Source: Flavobacteriaceae bacterium PS02338 (GTDB lineage: Bacteria; Bacteroidota; Bacteroidia; Sphingobacteriales; Sphingobacteriaceae). From it: 64,000 nt of DNA. The notes under the pieces are model-generated. The model had not been told where the DNA came from. It ran no database searches and saw only the letters and a program-made list of their open reading frames with translations. Position 1 is the stretch's first letter; every line of letters begins with the position of its first letter. Of this stretch, positions 8,257 through 17,140 are shown one piece after another. The stretch lies in NCBI GenBank assembly GCA_029959615.1, contig JASCOD010000001.1:1364001-1428000 (forward strand), in the 5' to 3' direction. The translations under genes and the position numbers were made by a program.

Positions 8257-8285
8257 TAAAAAAGCCTCAGCAAATTGCTAAGGCT
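8257..8285 (-). terminator. Terminator of the acc-fab cluster
   Basis: On the minus strand, AGCCTTAGCA (8285-8276 side) pairs with TGCTGAGGCT across a 3-base loop, followed by TTTTTT. It lies 23 bases after the accC stop and should end the yceD-to-accC transcript. Confidence 0.85.
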
Positions 8286-8307
8286 CTCGATATAGTTATT
8301 TACATTC

Positions 8308-9648
8308 TTATTCCGAGAAATCGAAAGTTTCCATAAACTTAGTGGTAAAATTACCAGCTCTAAAGTTAGGGTCTTTCATTAATTTCAAGTGGAATGGAAT
8401 GGTAGTTTTGATGCCTTCTATTACAAATTCGCTTAGAGCGCGTTCCATGGTGCAAATAGCTTCTTCTCTGGTTTGTGCCACACAAATTAGTTTGGCAATC
8501 ATCGAGTCGTAGTTAGGTGGAATTTGATAGCCTGCATATACGTGTGTATCTACACGTACACCGTGACCACCTGGAGAATGGAAGTTTGTAATTTTTCCTG
8601 GTGATGGACGGAAATTATTATATGGGTCTTCAGCATTGATACGGCACTCAATGGCATGCATATCTGGCGTATAGTTTTTCCCAGAAATAGGAATGCCTGC
8701 TGCTACTTTAATTTGCTCTTTGATCAAATCGAAGTTAATTACTTCTTCTGTAACTGGATGCTCTACTTGAATACGAGTATTCATTTCCATGAAGTAGAAG
8801 TTACGGTGTTTGTCTACCAAAAACTCTACAGTTCCAGCACCTTCGTAGCTAACAGCTAAAGCACCTTTAATGGCCGCTTCACCCATTTTCTCACGTAACT
8901 CTTCAGTCATAAAAGGAGAAGGAGCTTCTTCAACTAATTTCTGGTGACGACGTTGGATAGAACAATCTCTTTCTGATAAGTGACAAGCTTTGCCAAACTG
9001 ATCGCCAATGATTTGGATTTCAATGTGACGTGGATCTTCGATGTATTTCTCTAAATAAAGACCGTCGTTACCGAAAGCTGCACCAGACTCTTGACGAGCA
9101 CTGTCCCAAGCGTTCTCAAATTCTTCGTCTTTCCAAACTACACGCATACCACGACCGCCGCCGCCAGCTGTAGCTTTTAAGATTACTGGATAGCCCACTT
9201 CATTAGCTAATTTGATACCGTCTTTAATGCTTTCCAATAAACCTTCAGAACCTGGGATGGTAGGCACACCAGCAATTTTCATGGTCTCTTTGGCCGAAGC
9301 TTTGTCGCCCATACCATTGATTTGCTCTGGTGTAGCACCAATAAATTTAATTCCATAATCACGGCAAACTGAAGAAAACTTAGCATTTTCAGACAAGAAA
9401 CCGTAACCTGGGTGTATCGCATCTGCATTAGTTAATTCTGCAGCAGATATAATGTTAGGGATACTTAAATAAGAGTCTTTGCTTGGCGGTGGGCCAATAC
9501 AAACAGCCTCATCGGCAAAACGAACGTGTAAGCTTTCTCTATCAGCTGTAGAGTAAACCGCAACGGTTTTAATGCCCATCTCCTTACAGGTACGGATAAT
9601 ACGCAAAGCGATTTCGCCCCTGTTGGCAATTAATATTTTTTTAAACAT
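8308..9648 (-). CDS. accC: Acetyl-CoA carboxylase, biotin carboxylase subunit
   Basis: 446 residues, usual for the family. AccC carboxylates the biotin of AccB with ATP and bicarbonate in the first step of fatty-acid synthesis. It opens [19 protein letters not shown] (biotin carboxylase N-domain), has an ATP-grasp domain with glycine-rich loop [12 protein letters not shown] (about 159-170) and catalytic [15 protein letters not shown] (about 287-301), and the C-domain. A purine-rich AAGGAG lies about 5 bases before the ATG, one of the few good Shine-Dalgarno sites here. It follows accB at 46 bases, with an octad repeat between. Confidence 0.97.
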   Translation of the reverse strand: MFKKILIANRGEIALRIIRTCKEMGIKTVAVYSTADRESLHVRFADEAVCIGPPPSKDSYLSIPNIISAAELTNADAIHPGYGFLSENAKFSSVCRDYGIKFIGATPEQINGMGDKASAKETMKIAGVPTIPGSEGLLESIKDGIKLANEVGYPVILKATAGGGGRGMRVVWKDEEFENAWDSARQESGAAFGNDGLYLEKYIEDPRHIEIQIIGDQFGKACHLSERDCSIQRRHQKLVEEAPSPFMTEELREKMGEAAIKGALAVSYEGAGTVEFLVDKHRNFYFMEMNTRIQVEHPVTEEVINFDLIKEQIKVAAGIPISGKNYTPDMHAIECRINAEDPYNNFRPSPGKITNFHSPGGHGVRVDTHVYAGYQIPPNYDSMIAKLICVAQTREEAICTMERALSEFVIEGIKTTIPFHLKLMKDPNFRAGNFTTKFMETFDFSE

Positions 9649-9668
9649 AATTTCTCCTTAATTAGCCA

Positions 9669-9700
9669 AATTAGCTAATTGATTAATTTGCTAATTAAAT
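9669..9700. repeat. Octad-periodic tract between accB and accC
   Basis: Four 8-base steps AATTAGCT, AATTGATT, AATTTGCT, AATTAAAT, preceded by a related ATTAGCCA. It occupies most of the 46-base gap between two operon genes and touches the accB stop. Confidence 0.6.
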
Positions 9701-10165
9701 AGGTTCAACTAAGAATAACGGTTGGTCGTACTCAACTGGAGACGCATTGTCTACCAAGATTTTAACGATACGGCCAGAAACTTCACTCTCGATTTCGTTG
9801 AACAATTTCATTGCTTCGATGATACATACTACTTTGCCAGTACCTATTTCGTCGCCAACGTTTACAAACGAAGGCTTTTCAGGACTTGCAGAGCGGTAGA
9901 AAGTACCGATCATTGGAGATTTTATCGTAATGTATTTAGATGTGTCTTCTGTGGCTGTGGTAGCTGCCGCTGCAGGTGCTGTTTGCACAGGAGCTGCAAC
10001 TGGAGCCGCTGTAACTGGAGCTGCTACAGGTACTGCTGCGTTTACATAAACTGGATTTTGGTTAGTTTTGATGGTAATTTTAAAGTTTTCTTGTTCTAAA
10101 GAAACTTCATTCACTCCCGACCGAGAAACAAATTTTATAAGTTCCTGAATTTGTTTAATATCCAT
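9695..10165 (-). CDS. accB: Biotin carboxyl carrier protein of acetyl-CoA carboxylase
   Basis: 156 residues. An N-terminal helix ([20 protein letters not shown]) is followed by an alanine/proline/valine-rich flexible linker (about 42-70) and a C-terminal biotinyl domain with the site [11 protein letters not shown]; the biotinylated lysine is about K120. The protein carries carboxybiotin between AccC and the carboxyltransferase. It sits between fabH and accC, as is standard in this phylum. Confidence 0.96.
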   Translation of the reverse strand: MDIKQIQELIKFVSRSGVNEVSLEQENFKITIKTNQNPVYVNAAVPVAAPVTAAPVAAPVQTAPAAAATTATEDTSKYITIKSPMIGTFYRSASPEKPSFVNVGDEIGTGKVVCIIEAMKLFNEIESEVSGRIVKILVDNASPVEYDQPLFLVEPI

Positions 10166-10231
10166 TCTCTTTTTGTTATGTTAAATAATTGTTGTGTCTG
10201 TTTGAATTAGTAAAGGTAAGATTTTTAGTCT

Positions 10232-10309
10232 ATTGTTCAATAGTTCATTGGTTAAATAGCGTACAAGTTTGCCGCCAAATGAACTAATGAGTTAGTAAAC
10301 TAATTAACT
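10232..10309. repeat. Octad-periodic tracts between fabH and accB
   Basis: Two runs. ATTGTTCA, ATAGTTCA, TTGGTTAA at 10232-10255; then AATGAACT, AATGAGTT, AGTAAACT, AATTAACT at 10278-10309. The second run is roughly the reverse complement of the first, so the region could fold. The last unit covers the fabH stop codon at 10304-10306. Confidence 0.6.
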
Positions 10310-11299
10310 ATTATAAGCCCATTTTAAATAGATGGAACCCCAAGTAAAGCCGCCGCCAAAAGCAGCGATTACAATGTTGTCTCCTTTTTTAAGGTCTTTT
10401 TCCCATTCCCATAAGCAAAGCGGAATTGTACCATTAGTGGTATTGCCGTATCGCTCGATATTTACCATTACTTTTTCTGAGTCTATACCCATCCTAGAAG
10501 CAGTAGCATCAATGATACGTTTGTTAGCTTGATGTGGTACCAGCCAAGCTACATCATCAGAAGAAAGGTTGTTTCTTTCCATGATTTCTGCGGCAACATC
10601 TGCCATGTTAGTAACAGCAAATTTAAATACCGTCTGTCCTTCTTGATAAGCGAAATGCTCTCTCGCATCAATAGTTTCATAAGTAGCAGGTTTTACAGAA
10701 CCACCTGCTTTCATTCCTAAGTATTTTCCTCCCGAACCATCACTTCTTAAAATAGAATCTTGTAAGCCTAAGCCTTCTTCATTCGGTTCTAATAAAGCGC
10801 AACCACAGCCATCACCAAATATGATGCAAGTGGCACGATCTTCGTAATTGATGATCGAAGACATTTTATCGCCGCCAACTACCAATACTTTTTTGTGTTT
10901 ACCTGATTCGATAAATTGAGCACCTGTAGTTAATCCGAAAACGAAACCAGAGCAGGCAGCTTGCAAATCGTAGCCCCAAGCGTTTACTGCCCCAATTTTA
11001 TCTGCAAGTACGTTAGCAGTAGCTGGGAAGGTGAAATCTGGGGTAGTAGTACAGAAAATGATCAGGTCGATTTCTTTAGCATCAATGCCTCTTTTTTTCA
11101 AAAGACCATTAACGGCCGGTACAGCTAAATCAGAAGTGCCCAAGCCTTCGCCTTTTAATATTCTTCGCTCTTTAATACCGGTTCTGGTGGTAATCCATTC
11201 GTCTGATGTTTCAACGATAGTTTCCAGTTCCTTGTTGGTTAATACATAATCAGGAACGTAACCATTAACTGCGGTAATAGCAGCGTGAATTTTACTCAT
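10304..11299 (-). CDS. fabH: Beta-ketoacyl-ACP synthase III
   Basis: 331 residues. FabH condenses acetyl-CoA with malonyl-ACP to start fatty-acid synthesis. The triad is visible: C116 in LQAACSGFVFG, H256 in VPHQANKRI and N286 in NTTNGTIPL. The last motif differs mildly from the usual NTSAASIPL. It follows plsX at 15 bases within the conserved cluster. Branched-chain primer preference, common in Bacteroidota, cannot be read from sequence alone. Confidence 0.96.
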   Translation of the reverse strand: MSKIHAAITAVNGYVPDYVLTNKELETIVETSDEWITTRTGIKERRILKGEGLGTSDLAVPAVNGLLKKRGIDAKEIDLIIFCTTTPDFTFPATANVLADKIGAVNAWGYDLQAACSGFVFGLTTGAQFIESGKHKKVLVVGGDKMSSIINYEDRATCIIFGDGCGCALLEPNEEGLGLQDSILRSDGSGGKYLGMKAGGSVKPATYETIDAREHFAYQEGQTVFKFAVTNMADVAAEIMERNNLSSDDVAWLVPHQANKRIIDATASRMGIDSEKVMVNIERYGNTTNGTIPLCLWEWEKDLKKGDNIVIAAFGGGFTWGSIYLKWAYNS

Positions 11300-11314
11300 T
11301 TTCTATGTGTTAAA

Positions 11315-12253
11315 TTATTGGAATGCAGCTTGTATTTTGCCTACCAATCCAGTATTAATCATATCCCTAGATTGGAAGATCATGTTCTTCACAGCTTCTG
11401 GGCTCGATATGCCGTGTCCTATCAAAACAGGTGCATTTACGCCCAGTACTGGACTACCACCATAGTTTTCGTAGTTGAAACGGTCAAAAAACTCGTCCTT
11501 CAATCCCTTTTTAATGGTCAATACGTAGAACGATTCTGCTAGTTTAAGCATAATGTTTCCGGTAAAACCATCGCAAACAATAACATCAGCTTTATCGTTG
11601 AACAAATCTCTGCCTTCTACATTACCTACAAAATTGAAAAGTTCGGTTTCTTTCATTAACCGATGACTAGATAAAGCAAGTGTATTGCCTTTTTCGTCTT
11701 CTTCGCCAATGTTCATCAAGGCAACTTTCGGGTTTTCGATTTGCATCACGTACTCGGCGTACAAACTTCCCAAAATTCCAAATTCTAACAGGTTATCTGG
11801 TTTGCAATCTGCATTTGCACCTACATCTAAAAGTAGGCCTGTGCCACCTTTTAACTTCGGTACAATAGTACATAAACATGGCCTAGAGATACCAGCAATT
11901 GGCTTAACGCTGAAAACAGCACCAACTAGCATTGCTCCAGAGTTACCTGCACTAGCAAATGAATCGATTTTGCCTTCCTTTAATAATTGAAAGCCAACAG
12001 AGATACTTGAATTGGGTTTTTGAAGAATTGCTTTTGTAGCATGTTCGCCCATACCAATAATTTCTTCGGTATGCACGTATTCGAAGTGATCCGGATTGAA
12101 TCCTTTCTCAGAAAGTAGAGGTTTAATCTGCTGCGTATCGCCAATTAACACTAAGTGCTCATTGGGAGACAAAGATTGATGGGCTTCTATGGCTCCCAAA
12201 ACAATAGCTTTGGGAGCATAGTCTCCACCCATAATATCGAGACCTATTTTCAT
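11315..12253 (-). CDS. plsX: Phosphate acyltransferase PlsX
   Basis: 312 residues from the ATG at 12253 (MKIGLDIMGGDYAPKAIV), the canonical N-terminus; the frame runs 9 codons further upstream without support. PlsX makes acyl-phosphate from acyl-ACP for phospholipid synthesis. Motifs include ASAGNSGAML and FTGNIMLKLAES. It lies in the rpmF-plsX-fabH order found across bacteria, linking ribosomal protein L32 with lipid synthesis. Confidence 0.96.
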   Translation of the reverse strand: MKIGLDIMGGDYAPKAIVLGAIEAHQSLSPNEHLVLIGDTQQIKPLLSEKGFNPDHFEYVHTEEIIGMGEHATKAILQKPNSSISVGFQLLKEGKIDSFASAGNSGAMLVGAVFSVKPIAGISRPCLCTIVPKLKGGTGLLLDVGANADCKPDNLLEFGILGSLYAEYVMQIENPKVALMNIGEEDEKGNTLALSSHRLMKETELFNFVGNVEGRDLFNDKADVIVCDGFTGNIMLKLAESFYVLTIKKGLKDEFFDRFNYENYGGSPVLGVNAPVLIGHGISSPEAVKNMIFQSRDMINTGLVGKIQAAFQ

Positions 12254-12347
12254 AGTAAAAATCTTTTGTGATAAAGCCAAAGGCTTTTATTTCTATCAGG
12301 CTAAGTTAATCTTAAACTAACGGAAAACACAAAAATTTTTCAGAAAA

Positions 12348-12539
12348 TTAACCTATCGAAGTGTTTTCTATTACTAATTTACCGTTGTAGTAAAGATTAC
12401 CATCAACGTTGTAAGCTTGGTGAGGTATGTGTACCGCACCAGTAGTTTGGCAAGTAGTTAATGAAGGAGCTACAGCTTTGTAGTGAGTTCTTCTTTTATC
12501 TCTTCTTTGTTTAGAAACCTTGCGTTTTGGATGTGCCAT
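12348..12539 (-). CDS. rpmF: Large ribosomal subunit protein bL32
   Basis: 63 residues, basic. It starts MAHPKRKVSKQRRDKRRTHY, the universal L32 opening. The usual zinc-ribbon cysteine pairs are reduced to one cysteine (TTCQTTGAVH), so this is probably a zinc-free form, as in many Bacteroidota. It follows yceD at 19 bases and precedes plsX. Confidence 0.96.
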   Translation of the reverse strand: MAHPKRKVSKQRRDKRRTHYKAVAPSLTTCQTTGAVHIPHQAYNVDGNLYYNGKLVIENTSIG

Positions 12540-12558
12540 TGCTTGATTTTTTTAATTG

Positions 12559-13086
12559 CTATTTTAATTTTTTCAACGCTTCCCAGCGTGGGTCGTCGTT
12601 TTGTTCTTCTTGTTCTTCATTGCCTGATGCGAGCTTGTCTAAAGTGTTTAGCATTTGCTCATCGCAGGTTTTTCCAGCTTGCTCACATTTGTTGATGAAA
12701 GGAACAGCTACGGTAATGAATTCATAAATCAATTCAGAAACGTCTATTGCTGTTTCTTTTCTCGGCAAAATCATGATCTCTAAATCTTCGATCTCATCTT
12801 CTGCCTCTTCTGCAAATTTTACAATCTGTCTTTCCTCTAGTTCAATTGGTTGATCAAAATCAGATAAACATTTGTCGCAGTTTAATTTGATGGTTCCTTT
12901 TGCATGGAAACTCAAAATTAACATGGTTTCTTGTCTATCTAGTTCAACTTCGGCTTTGAGTGTCCCATCTTTTACCAATGAATGCTCAAATGCATCAAAA
13001 AAGCTTTTATCTATTTCGAAATCGAAAGAGTGCTTTCCCAATTTTAAACCTGTAAAGGGGATAGAAAATTGTTTTAATGCTTTCAA
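12559..13086 (-). CDS. DUF177/YceD-family protein, TTG start
   Basis: 175 residues. YceD (DUF177) family proteins precede rpmF in most bacteria and are linked to 23S rRNA maturation or stability. Visible features are a central KLNCDKCLSDFDQPIEL motif, an acidic EEAEDEIEDLE stretch, and a later KCEQAGKTC cysteine pair. The open frame must start at the TTG at 13086: an in-frame TAG lies three codons upstream, no ATG is near, and KALKQFSIPFTGLK is the conserved opening. A perfect TACCTTTG box on the minus strand at 13108-13115 puts the promoter just upstream, so this is the first gene of the cluster. Confidence 0.9.
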   Translation of the reverse strand: MKALKQFSIPFTGLKLGKHSFDFEIDKSFFDAFEHSLVKDGTLKAEVELDRQETMLILSFHAKGTIKLNCDKCLSDFDQPIELEERQIVKFAEEAEDEIEDLEIMILPRKETAIDVSELIYEFITVAVPFINKCEQAGKTCDEQMLNTLDKLASGNEEQEEQNDDPRWEALKKLK

Positions 13087-13107
13087 TTGTAACTAAATTT
13101 TAGCCTG

Positions 13108-13115
13108 CAAAGGTA
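13108..13115 (-). promoter_or_regulatory. -7 box of the yceD-accC cluster
   Basis: TACCTTTG on the minus strand matches TAnnTTTG exactly. It ends 21 bases before the TTG start codon of yceD. No TTG was found at the usual upstream distance, so only the -7 element is claimed. The rest of 13116-13423 holds no gene that I can support. Confidence 0.5.
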
Positions 13116-13423
13116 TGAATTATTTTTTGAATTGAAAATGTTTTTAGAAAAATGAAGCTAATAAATTAGTGTTCCGGCAATACTTGGCAAAACCAGACCT
13201 TTCTTTTCCGATGCGCTTTCCGTATTAGGATGGAGTTCGAAAATGGATAATCGCCGTCTCGTAAGCTGAAAGTAGGATGACGCTATATTGAATACTATGT
13301 TGTCTTAAAATCTAATTTAGGATCAGTAATATATAGGTTATGACGTTTGTCAGCCTTGTGTTCGAACGAAAAACTTTGAAATTTCATTGTATCATTAAAC
13401 CATCTAAAAGTTATTCTGTCACA

Positions 13424-13469
13424 CCAAACAACCAAACAACCAAACAACCAAACAACCAAACAACCAAAA
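13424..13469 (+). repeat. Perfect octamer repeat (CCAAACAA)5 ending at a start codon
   Basis: Five perfect copies of CCAAACAA at 13424-13463, then CCAAAA, directly followed by the ATG at 13470. There is no space for a separate ribosome site, so the repeat itself is the leader just before the start codon. Copy-number slippage would change leader length without altering the protein. Confidence 0.9.
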
Positions 13470-14054
13470 ATGAGAATATCGCTAATTGTTACTGCTTTGT
13501 TTTTTATCAGCGCTAAAGTCAAAGCCCAACATCCAAAGGTGCCAGATACGGCCGGCTATTGCATCATTCAAGAAAATAAAGAGGCGTTCCCTAAGTTTTA
13601 TAAGCTGTTTCATCAATTGTTAGCAAATGAACCCTTGCTTAAACAGGTAACTTTTATCAATAAAAAAGGCAAGGGGCCTGGCTTTGCTAATCCAAATGGT
13701 ACCGTTGTGCTAGATTTAGATTTTTTCATTAACAAAAAGCCACGTTATGATGATAACAGACTGATTGTAATATTATATCATGAAGTAGGTCATTTGCATT
13801 ATTATAAAAAAACGGACAGAGCTAAATGGAATCCTGAAGATAGTGAGAAGGCTGCTTTTGAATATTCTTTACTGAAAACAAAGGAAATGGCCGAAGCTAA
13901 AGACTGCTTGCCCTTAAAGACTGGTTTGCACTTTATGTTGCTGAGAAGTCAAAGTAACGAAACTAGCGATCCGCATGTAAGGGCTTTGAAACGCATGGTA
14001 AACGAACCTTTATATGCGGAATATGTTGCGTACCAAAGGGAGGTGTGTAAGTAA
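13470..14054 (+). CDS. Exported HEXXH-motif protein, putative zinc metallopeptidase
   Basis: 194 residues. A signal peptide (hydrophobic about 4-16, ending VKAQ at 20) precedes a mature domain with ILYHEVGHLHYY; H104, E105 and H108 form an HEXXH motif as in zincin metallopeptidases. A third ligand cannot be assigned; E131 in the region SEKAAFEYSLLK is a candidate. No larger family is recognised. The ATG directly abuts the octamer repeat. Convergent with the sulfurtransferase gene, 6 bases apart. Confidence 0.7.
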   Translation: MRISLIVTALFFISAKVKAQHPKVPDTAGYCIIQENKEAFPKFYKLFHQLLANEPLLKQVTFINKKGKGPGFANPNGTVVLDLDFFINKKPRYDDNRLIVILYHEVGHLHYYKKTDRAKWNPEDSEKAAFEYSLLKTKEMAEAKDCLPLKTGLHFMLLRSQSNETSDPHVRALKRMVNEPLYAEYVAYQREVCK

Positions 14055-14060
14055 TAGACC

Positions 14061-14912
14061 CTATTCGCTTTTTAAAATCATCGCATTGCCACTTCTTGAC
14101 CATTCGCTCCAAGAACCTACATATAAGCCTGGAATAGGCAAGTTCGCATAGGCAAATGCTAGCAAAGTATGGCAGGCAGTTACTCCTGATCCGCAATGAA
14201 CAATAATATTTTTGGCTGTTATATCCTTAAAGGCCTCATTGTATTTTTTCTTCAAAAAAGATGGCTTCTGGAATGCGCCAAACTCGTCCAGATTTTCGGT
14301 AAGCGGAATGTTGATGGCGTTGGGGATATGACCGGCAATTAAGTCTAATGGTTCAATTAGTCCATCGTATCTGTTTTTGGCCCTCACATCCACAATGGTC
14401 TTATGTTGGGTATTGCTAGCTGCCTTAACTTCTTCAAGTGTTACTAATGACAATTTCCACTCAGAAATGGAAGTGTTTACTGAAATAGGTGTAGGGATTT
14501 GGATATTTGCATTACTTGGAAAACCAATGTTCAAAGCTCCTTTTAAGCCGTTGTCTACCACTTGAATATTTTCATAGCCAATGGCTGTAAACATCCACCA
14601 TAACCTAGCTGCCGCATTGGAACCATTTTTATCATCATAAATGATCACATGGGTTTCGGGACCGATGCCTAGCTCGCTTATCGTTTTAGCGAATGCGGTT
14701 GGATGAGGTAGGGGATGTCGGCCTCCATTTGCAGCATTTTCAACAGTGCTAGACAAATCGATTTCTAGGTCTACAAAATGGGCTCCATCTAAGTGATGCA
14801 TTTGGTAGCGTTCTTTTCCACCTCCGTCTGCGTCTAATAGTACAAACTCCTTGTTTTGAAGCTTTAAATTGAGTAAGTCTTCAGGTTGTATAATTGGAGA
14901 GATTCCACTCAT
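14061..14912 (-). CDS. Two-domain rhodanese-family sulfurtransferase
   Basis: 283 residues: two rhodanese domains (about 1-125 and 145-283). The C-terminal one carries the active cysteine C240 in VHCGSGVTACHT; CGSGVTA is the loop of 3-mercaptopyruvate sulfurtransferases (SseA type), and thiosulfate sulfurtransferases usually differ there. It transfers sulfur from mercaptopyruvate or thiosulfate to thiol or cyanide acceptors. Cytoplasmic. It follows pdxA at 9 bases on the same strand, so the two are likely co-transcribed. Confidence 0.88.
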   Translation of the reverse strand: MSGISPIIQPEDLLNLKLQNKEFVLLDADGGGKERYQMHHLDGAHFVDLEIDLSSTVENAANGGRHPLPHPTAFAKTISELGIGPETHVIIYDDKNGSNAAARLWWMFTAIGYENIQVVDNGLKGALNIGFPSNANIQIPTPISVNTSISEWKLSLVTLEEVKAASNTQHKTIVDVRAKNRYDGLIEPLDLIAGHIPNAINIPLTENLDEFGAFQKPSFLKKKYNEAFKDITAKNIIVHCGSGVTACHTLLAFAYANLPIPGLYVGSWSEWSRSGNAMILKSE

Positions 14913-14921
14913 ATTATGATA

Positions 14922-16001
14922 TTAATTCGCATCATCTTTAATGTCGCCTGCGGTTTCAATGATTTTGCCACCAGTTCTTAATTGGTTACGTTGCATGGCT
15001 TCCTGTTCCCGACGGTTTTTTACAATATGTATGGCCGAAAAAAGCGCTTCCATAAATGAGGTTGGATCTGCTTGATTTTTGCCCGCAATACCATAGCCTG
15101 TTCCATGATCTGGGGATGTGCGTACAAATTTTAATCCCGCAGTATAATTTACACCAGTTTCAAAAGCAATGGTTTTAAATGGGATTAGTCCTTGATCGTG
15201 GTACATCGCTAAAACGGCATCAAATTGTTTGTAGGTGCCGTTTCCAAAAAAACCATCTGCAGGGTATGGACCAAAACAGATAATGCCTTTATCAAAAGCT
15301 TCTTGTATAGCAGGTGAAATCACTTCTGCTTCTTCACTGCCCAGTAAGCCATTATCACTGGCATGTGGATTTAAACCTAATACAGCGATTTTTGGCTTTT
15401 CTACCCAGAAATCTTTTTTCAAGCTATCGTTAATCAGTTGTAATTTTTTAACGATTTTCTCTTTGGTAATGCTTTTGGCTACTTCAGTTACCGGAATATG
15501 TCCAGTTACTACACCAACACGTAACGTATCACTTACTAAGAACATCAAAACATCACTGCTACCACTTCTTTCTTGAAGGTACTCAGTGTGTCCAGGGAAT
15601 TTAAAATCTGCCGATTGAATGTTGTTTTTATTAATAGGAGCGGTAACCAAAGCGTCAATCGCACCACGAACTAAGTCGTCGGTGGCTTTTTGCAATGAAA
15701 GAAAGGCGTATTTTCCACCAGTCTCGTTAGCTTCTCCTAGTTCAATTTTCACATCTTCCTCCCAACAATTAATCATATTGGTTTTGTGAGCTACTGCCGC
15801 TTCTGCATTTGGAATTACATTGAACATGAAATCGCTAAGATGTAAAGCTTTACGATGAAAAGAAGCAACCTTAGTATGGCCATAAACAATTGGGGTACAA
15901 TAATCTAAAATCTTGCTTTCGGCAAGTGTCTTTAAAATTACCTCTAAACCAATGCCGTTAACGTCGCCTATACTAATACCTATCTTAACTTTGTTGCTCA
16001 T
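14922..16001 (-). CDS. pdxA: 4-hydroxythreonine-4-phosphate dehydrogenase
   Basis: 359 residues from the ATG at 16001 (MSNKVKIGISIGDVNGIG), which gives the normal N-terminus. PdxA oxidises 4-phosphohydroxy-L-threonine in DXP-dependent pyridoxal phosphate synthesis. Metal-binding histidines are visible in FPGHTEYLQ, AMYHDQGLIPFK and TSPDHGTGYG. First gene of a likely pair with the sulfurtransferase. Divergent from rsmA across a 326-base gap with a large palindrome. Confidence 0.95.
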   Translation of the reverse strand: MSNKVKIGISIGDVNGIGLEVILKTLAESKILDYCTPIVYGHTKVASFHRKALHLSDFMFNVIPNAEAAVAHKTNMINCWEEDVKIELGEANETGGKYAFLSLQKATDDLVRGAIDALVTAPINKNNIQSADFKFPGHTEYLQERSGSSDVLMFLVSDTLRVGVVTGHIPVTEVAKSITKEKIVKKLQLINDSLKKDFWVEKPKIAVLGLNPHASDNGLLGSEEAEVISPAIQEAFDKGIICFGPYPADGFFGNGTYKQFDAVLAMYHDQGLIPFKTIAFETGVNYTAGLKFVRTSPDHGTGYGIAGKNQADPTSFMEALFSAIHIVKNRREQEAMQRNQLRTGGKIIETAGDIKDDAN

Positions 16002-16113
16002 GTTGATGTTTAAATTTAGCGCAAAATAAGGATTATTAAGTTTAACCACAAAGACGCAGAGCGCACAAAGTGTTTATCTATACATATTCTACCTGTTGTG
16101 CATTTGTTAGATT

Positions 16114-16238
16114 TAGCCACAGATGCACAAATGAAATGCCTATAAAAGATTTATAAAATTGAATTTTCGTAACTAAAATCCATCATTTAATGGATGAATT
16201 TTGTTTAAAAATAATAAAATTCTGTGCATCTGTGGCTA
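16114..16238. repeat. Large palindromic element (TAGCCACAGATGCACA)
   Basis: Perfect 16-base arms at 16114-16129 and 16223-16238 around a 93-base A/T-rich centre, which has its own small hairpin (ATCCAT/ATGGAT). A related, shorter element with CACAGATTTT/AAAATCTGTG is at 55301-55340. It looks like an interspersed non-coding repeat between pdxA and rsmA. Confidence 0.75.
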
Positions 16239-16274
16239 GATGCACAATGGAGATAAATTTACCTCTATCTGTAC

Positions 16275-16323
16275 AATCGTAATTTGTAAATCTAAAATCG
16301 TAATTCATAAAAACGTACCTTTG
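16275..16323 (+). repeat. Heptad tract running into a -7 box before rsmA
   Basis: Seven 7-base steps: AATCGTA, ATTTGTA, AATCTAA, AATCGTA, ATTCATA, AAAACGT, ACCTTTG. With the preceding T the last step forms TACCTTTG (16316-16323), a perfect TAnnTTTG box, only 4 bases before the rsmA ATG. The 16-mer TCTAAAATCGTAATTC inside it also occurs in the der leader. Confidence 0.7.
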
Positions 16324-16327
16324 GCAC

Positions 16328-17104
16328 ATGAGTTTAGTTAAAGCAAAAAAACACTTAGGACAACATTTTTTAACTGATAAAAACATTGCACAGCGAATTG
16401 TGGATGGTTTAATCCATACCGACAAATACAATCAAGTATTGGAAGTTGGACCAGGGATGGGCATCTTGTCTGATATTTTGTTGCAACGAAAGGATTTGCA
16501 AACTTTTCTCATCGATATTGATACAGAATCTTTCAATTTCTTGCGGGAGAAATATCCCCAACTGGGAGATAGATTAATTAACGGTGATTTCTTGAAGCTG
16601 AGCTTTGAATCAATTTTTCCTGGAAAATTTGCTGTAATTGGTAATTTTCCTTACAATATCTCTTCACAGATTTTATTCAAAATTTTAGAGAACCGCCAAA
16701 ACATTGTAGAAATGGTAGGTATGTTCCAAAAGGAAGTGGCAGAACGTTGTGCTTCTAAACCTGGAACCAAAGAATACGGGATTTTGAGCGTGTTTATTCA
16801 GGCTTATTATCACATAGAATATCTGTTTACCGTAAAACCAGGAACTTTTAATCCGCCACCAAAAGTGAATTCTGGCGTAATTCGTTTAACTAGAAACGAA
16901 GTTGAGGAACTGAATTGTGACGAAAAATTATTTTGGAGAGTAGTGAAAGCGGGCTTTAATCAACGTAGAAAAACTTTACGAAATGCTGTTTCTGCAGTAG
17001 TGCCGAGAGATAAATTGGGCGAACACCCATTTTATGAAAGAAGGGCGGAAACATTAACTGTGCAAGATTTTGTTGAACTGACTAATTTCTTAGCAACTAG
17101 GTAA
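16328..17104 (+). CDS. rsmA: 16S rRNA (adenine-N6,N6)-dimethyltransferase
   Basis: 258 residues. RsmA (KsgA) dimethylates two adjacent adenines in the 3' hairpin of 16S rRNA with S-adenosylmethionine. It opens MSLVKAKKHLGQHFLTDKN, has the SAM motif LEVGPGMGIL (about 38-47) and the catalytic NFPYNIS (about 104-110). Full length. The -7 box ends 4 bases before the ATG, so the mRNA may be leaderless. The open frame on the other strand is a shadow. Confidence 0.97.
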   Translation: MSLVKAKKHLGQHFLTDKNIAQRIVDGLIHTDKYNQVLEVGPGMGILSDILLQRKDLQTFLIDIDTESFNFLREKYPQLGDRLINGDFLKLSFESIFPGKFAVIGNFPYNISSQILFKILENRQNIVEMVGMFQKEVAERCASKPGTKEYGILSVFIQAYYHIEYLFTVKPGTFNPPPKVNSGVIRLTRNEVEELNCDEKLFWRVVKAGFNQRRKTLRNAVSAVVPRDKLGEHPFYERRAETLTVQDFVELTNFLATR

Positions 17105-17140
17105 TGCAACTATAAGGGGAAACGAGGCGTCTTTATGGGT

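Noticed and set aside
9722..10099. 125-codon plus-strand frame opposite accB
   Set aside because: Antisense shadow of the accB alanine-rich linker; cysteine/arginine-rich nonsense composition.
13424..13469. Tandem repeats as a CRISPR array
   Set aside because: Units are 7-8 bases without unique spacers; no cas gene is present in the window.
13295..13522. 75-codon minus-strand frame with a repetitive hydrophobic segment
   Set aside because: The apparent repeat of leucine, valine and tryptophan is the translated octamer repeat; it overlaps the start of a better supported gene.
16183..16431. 82-codon minus-strand frame before rsmA
   Set aside because: It covers one arm of the palindrome, the heptad tract and the rsmA start; no coding character.
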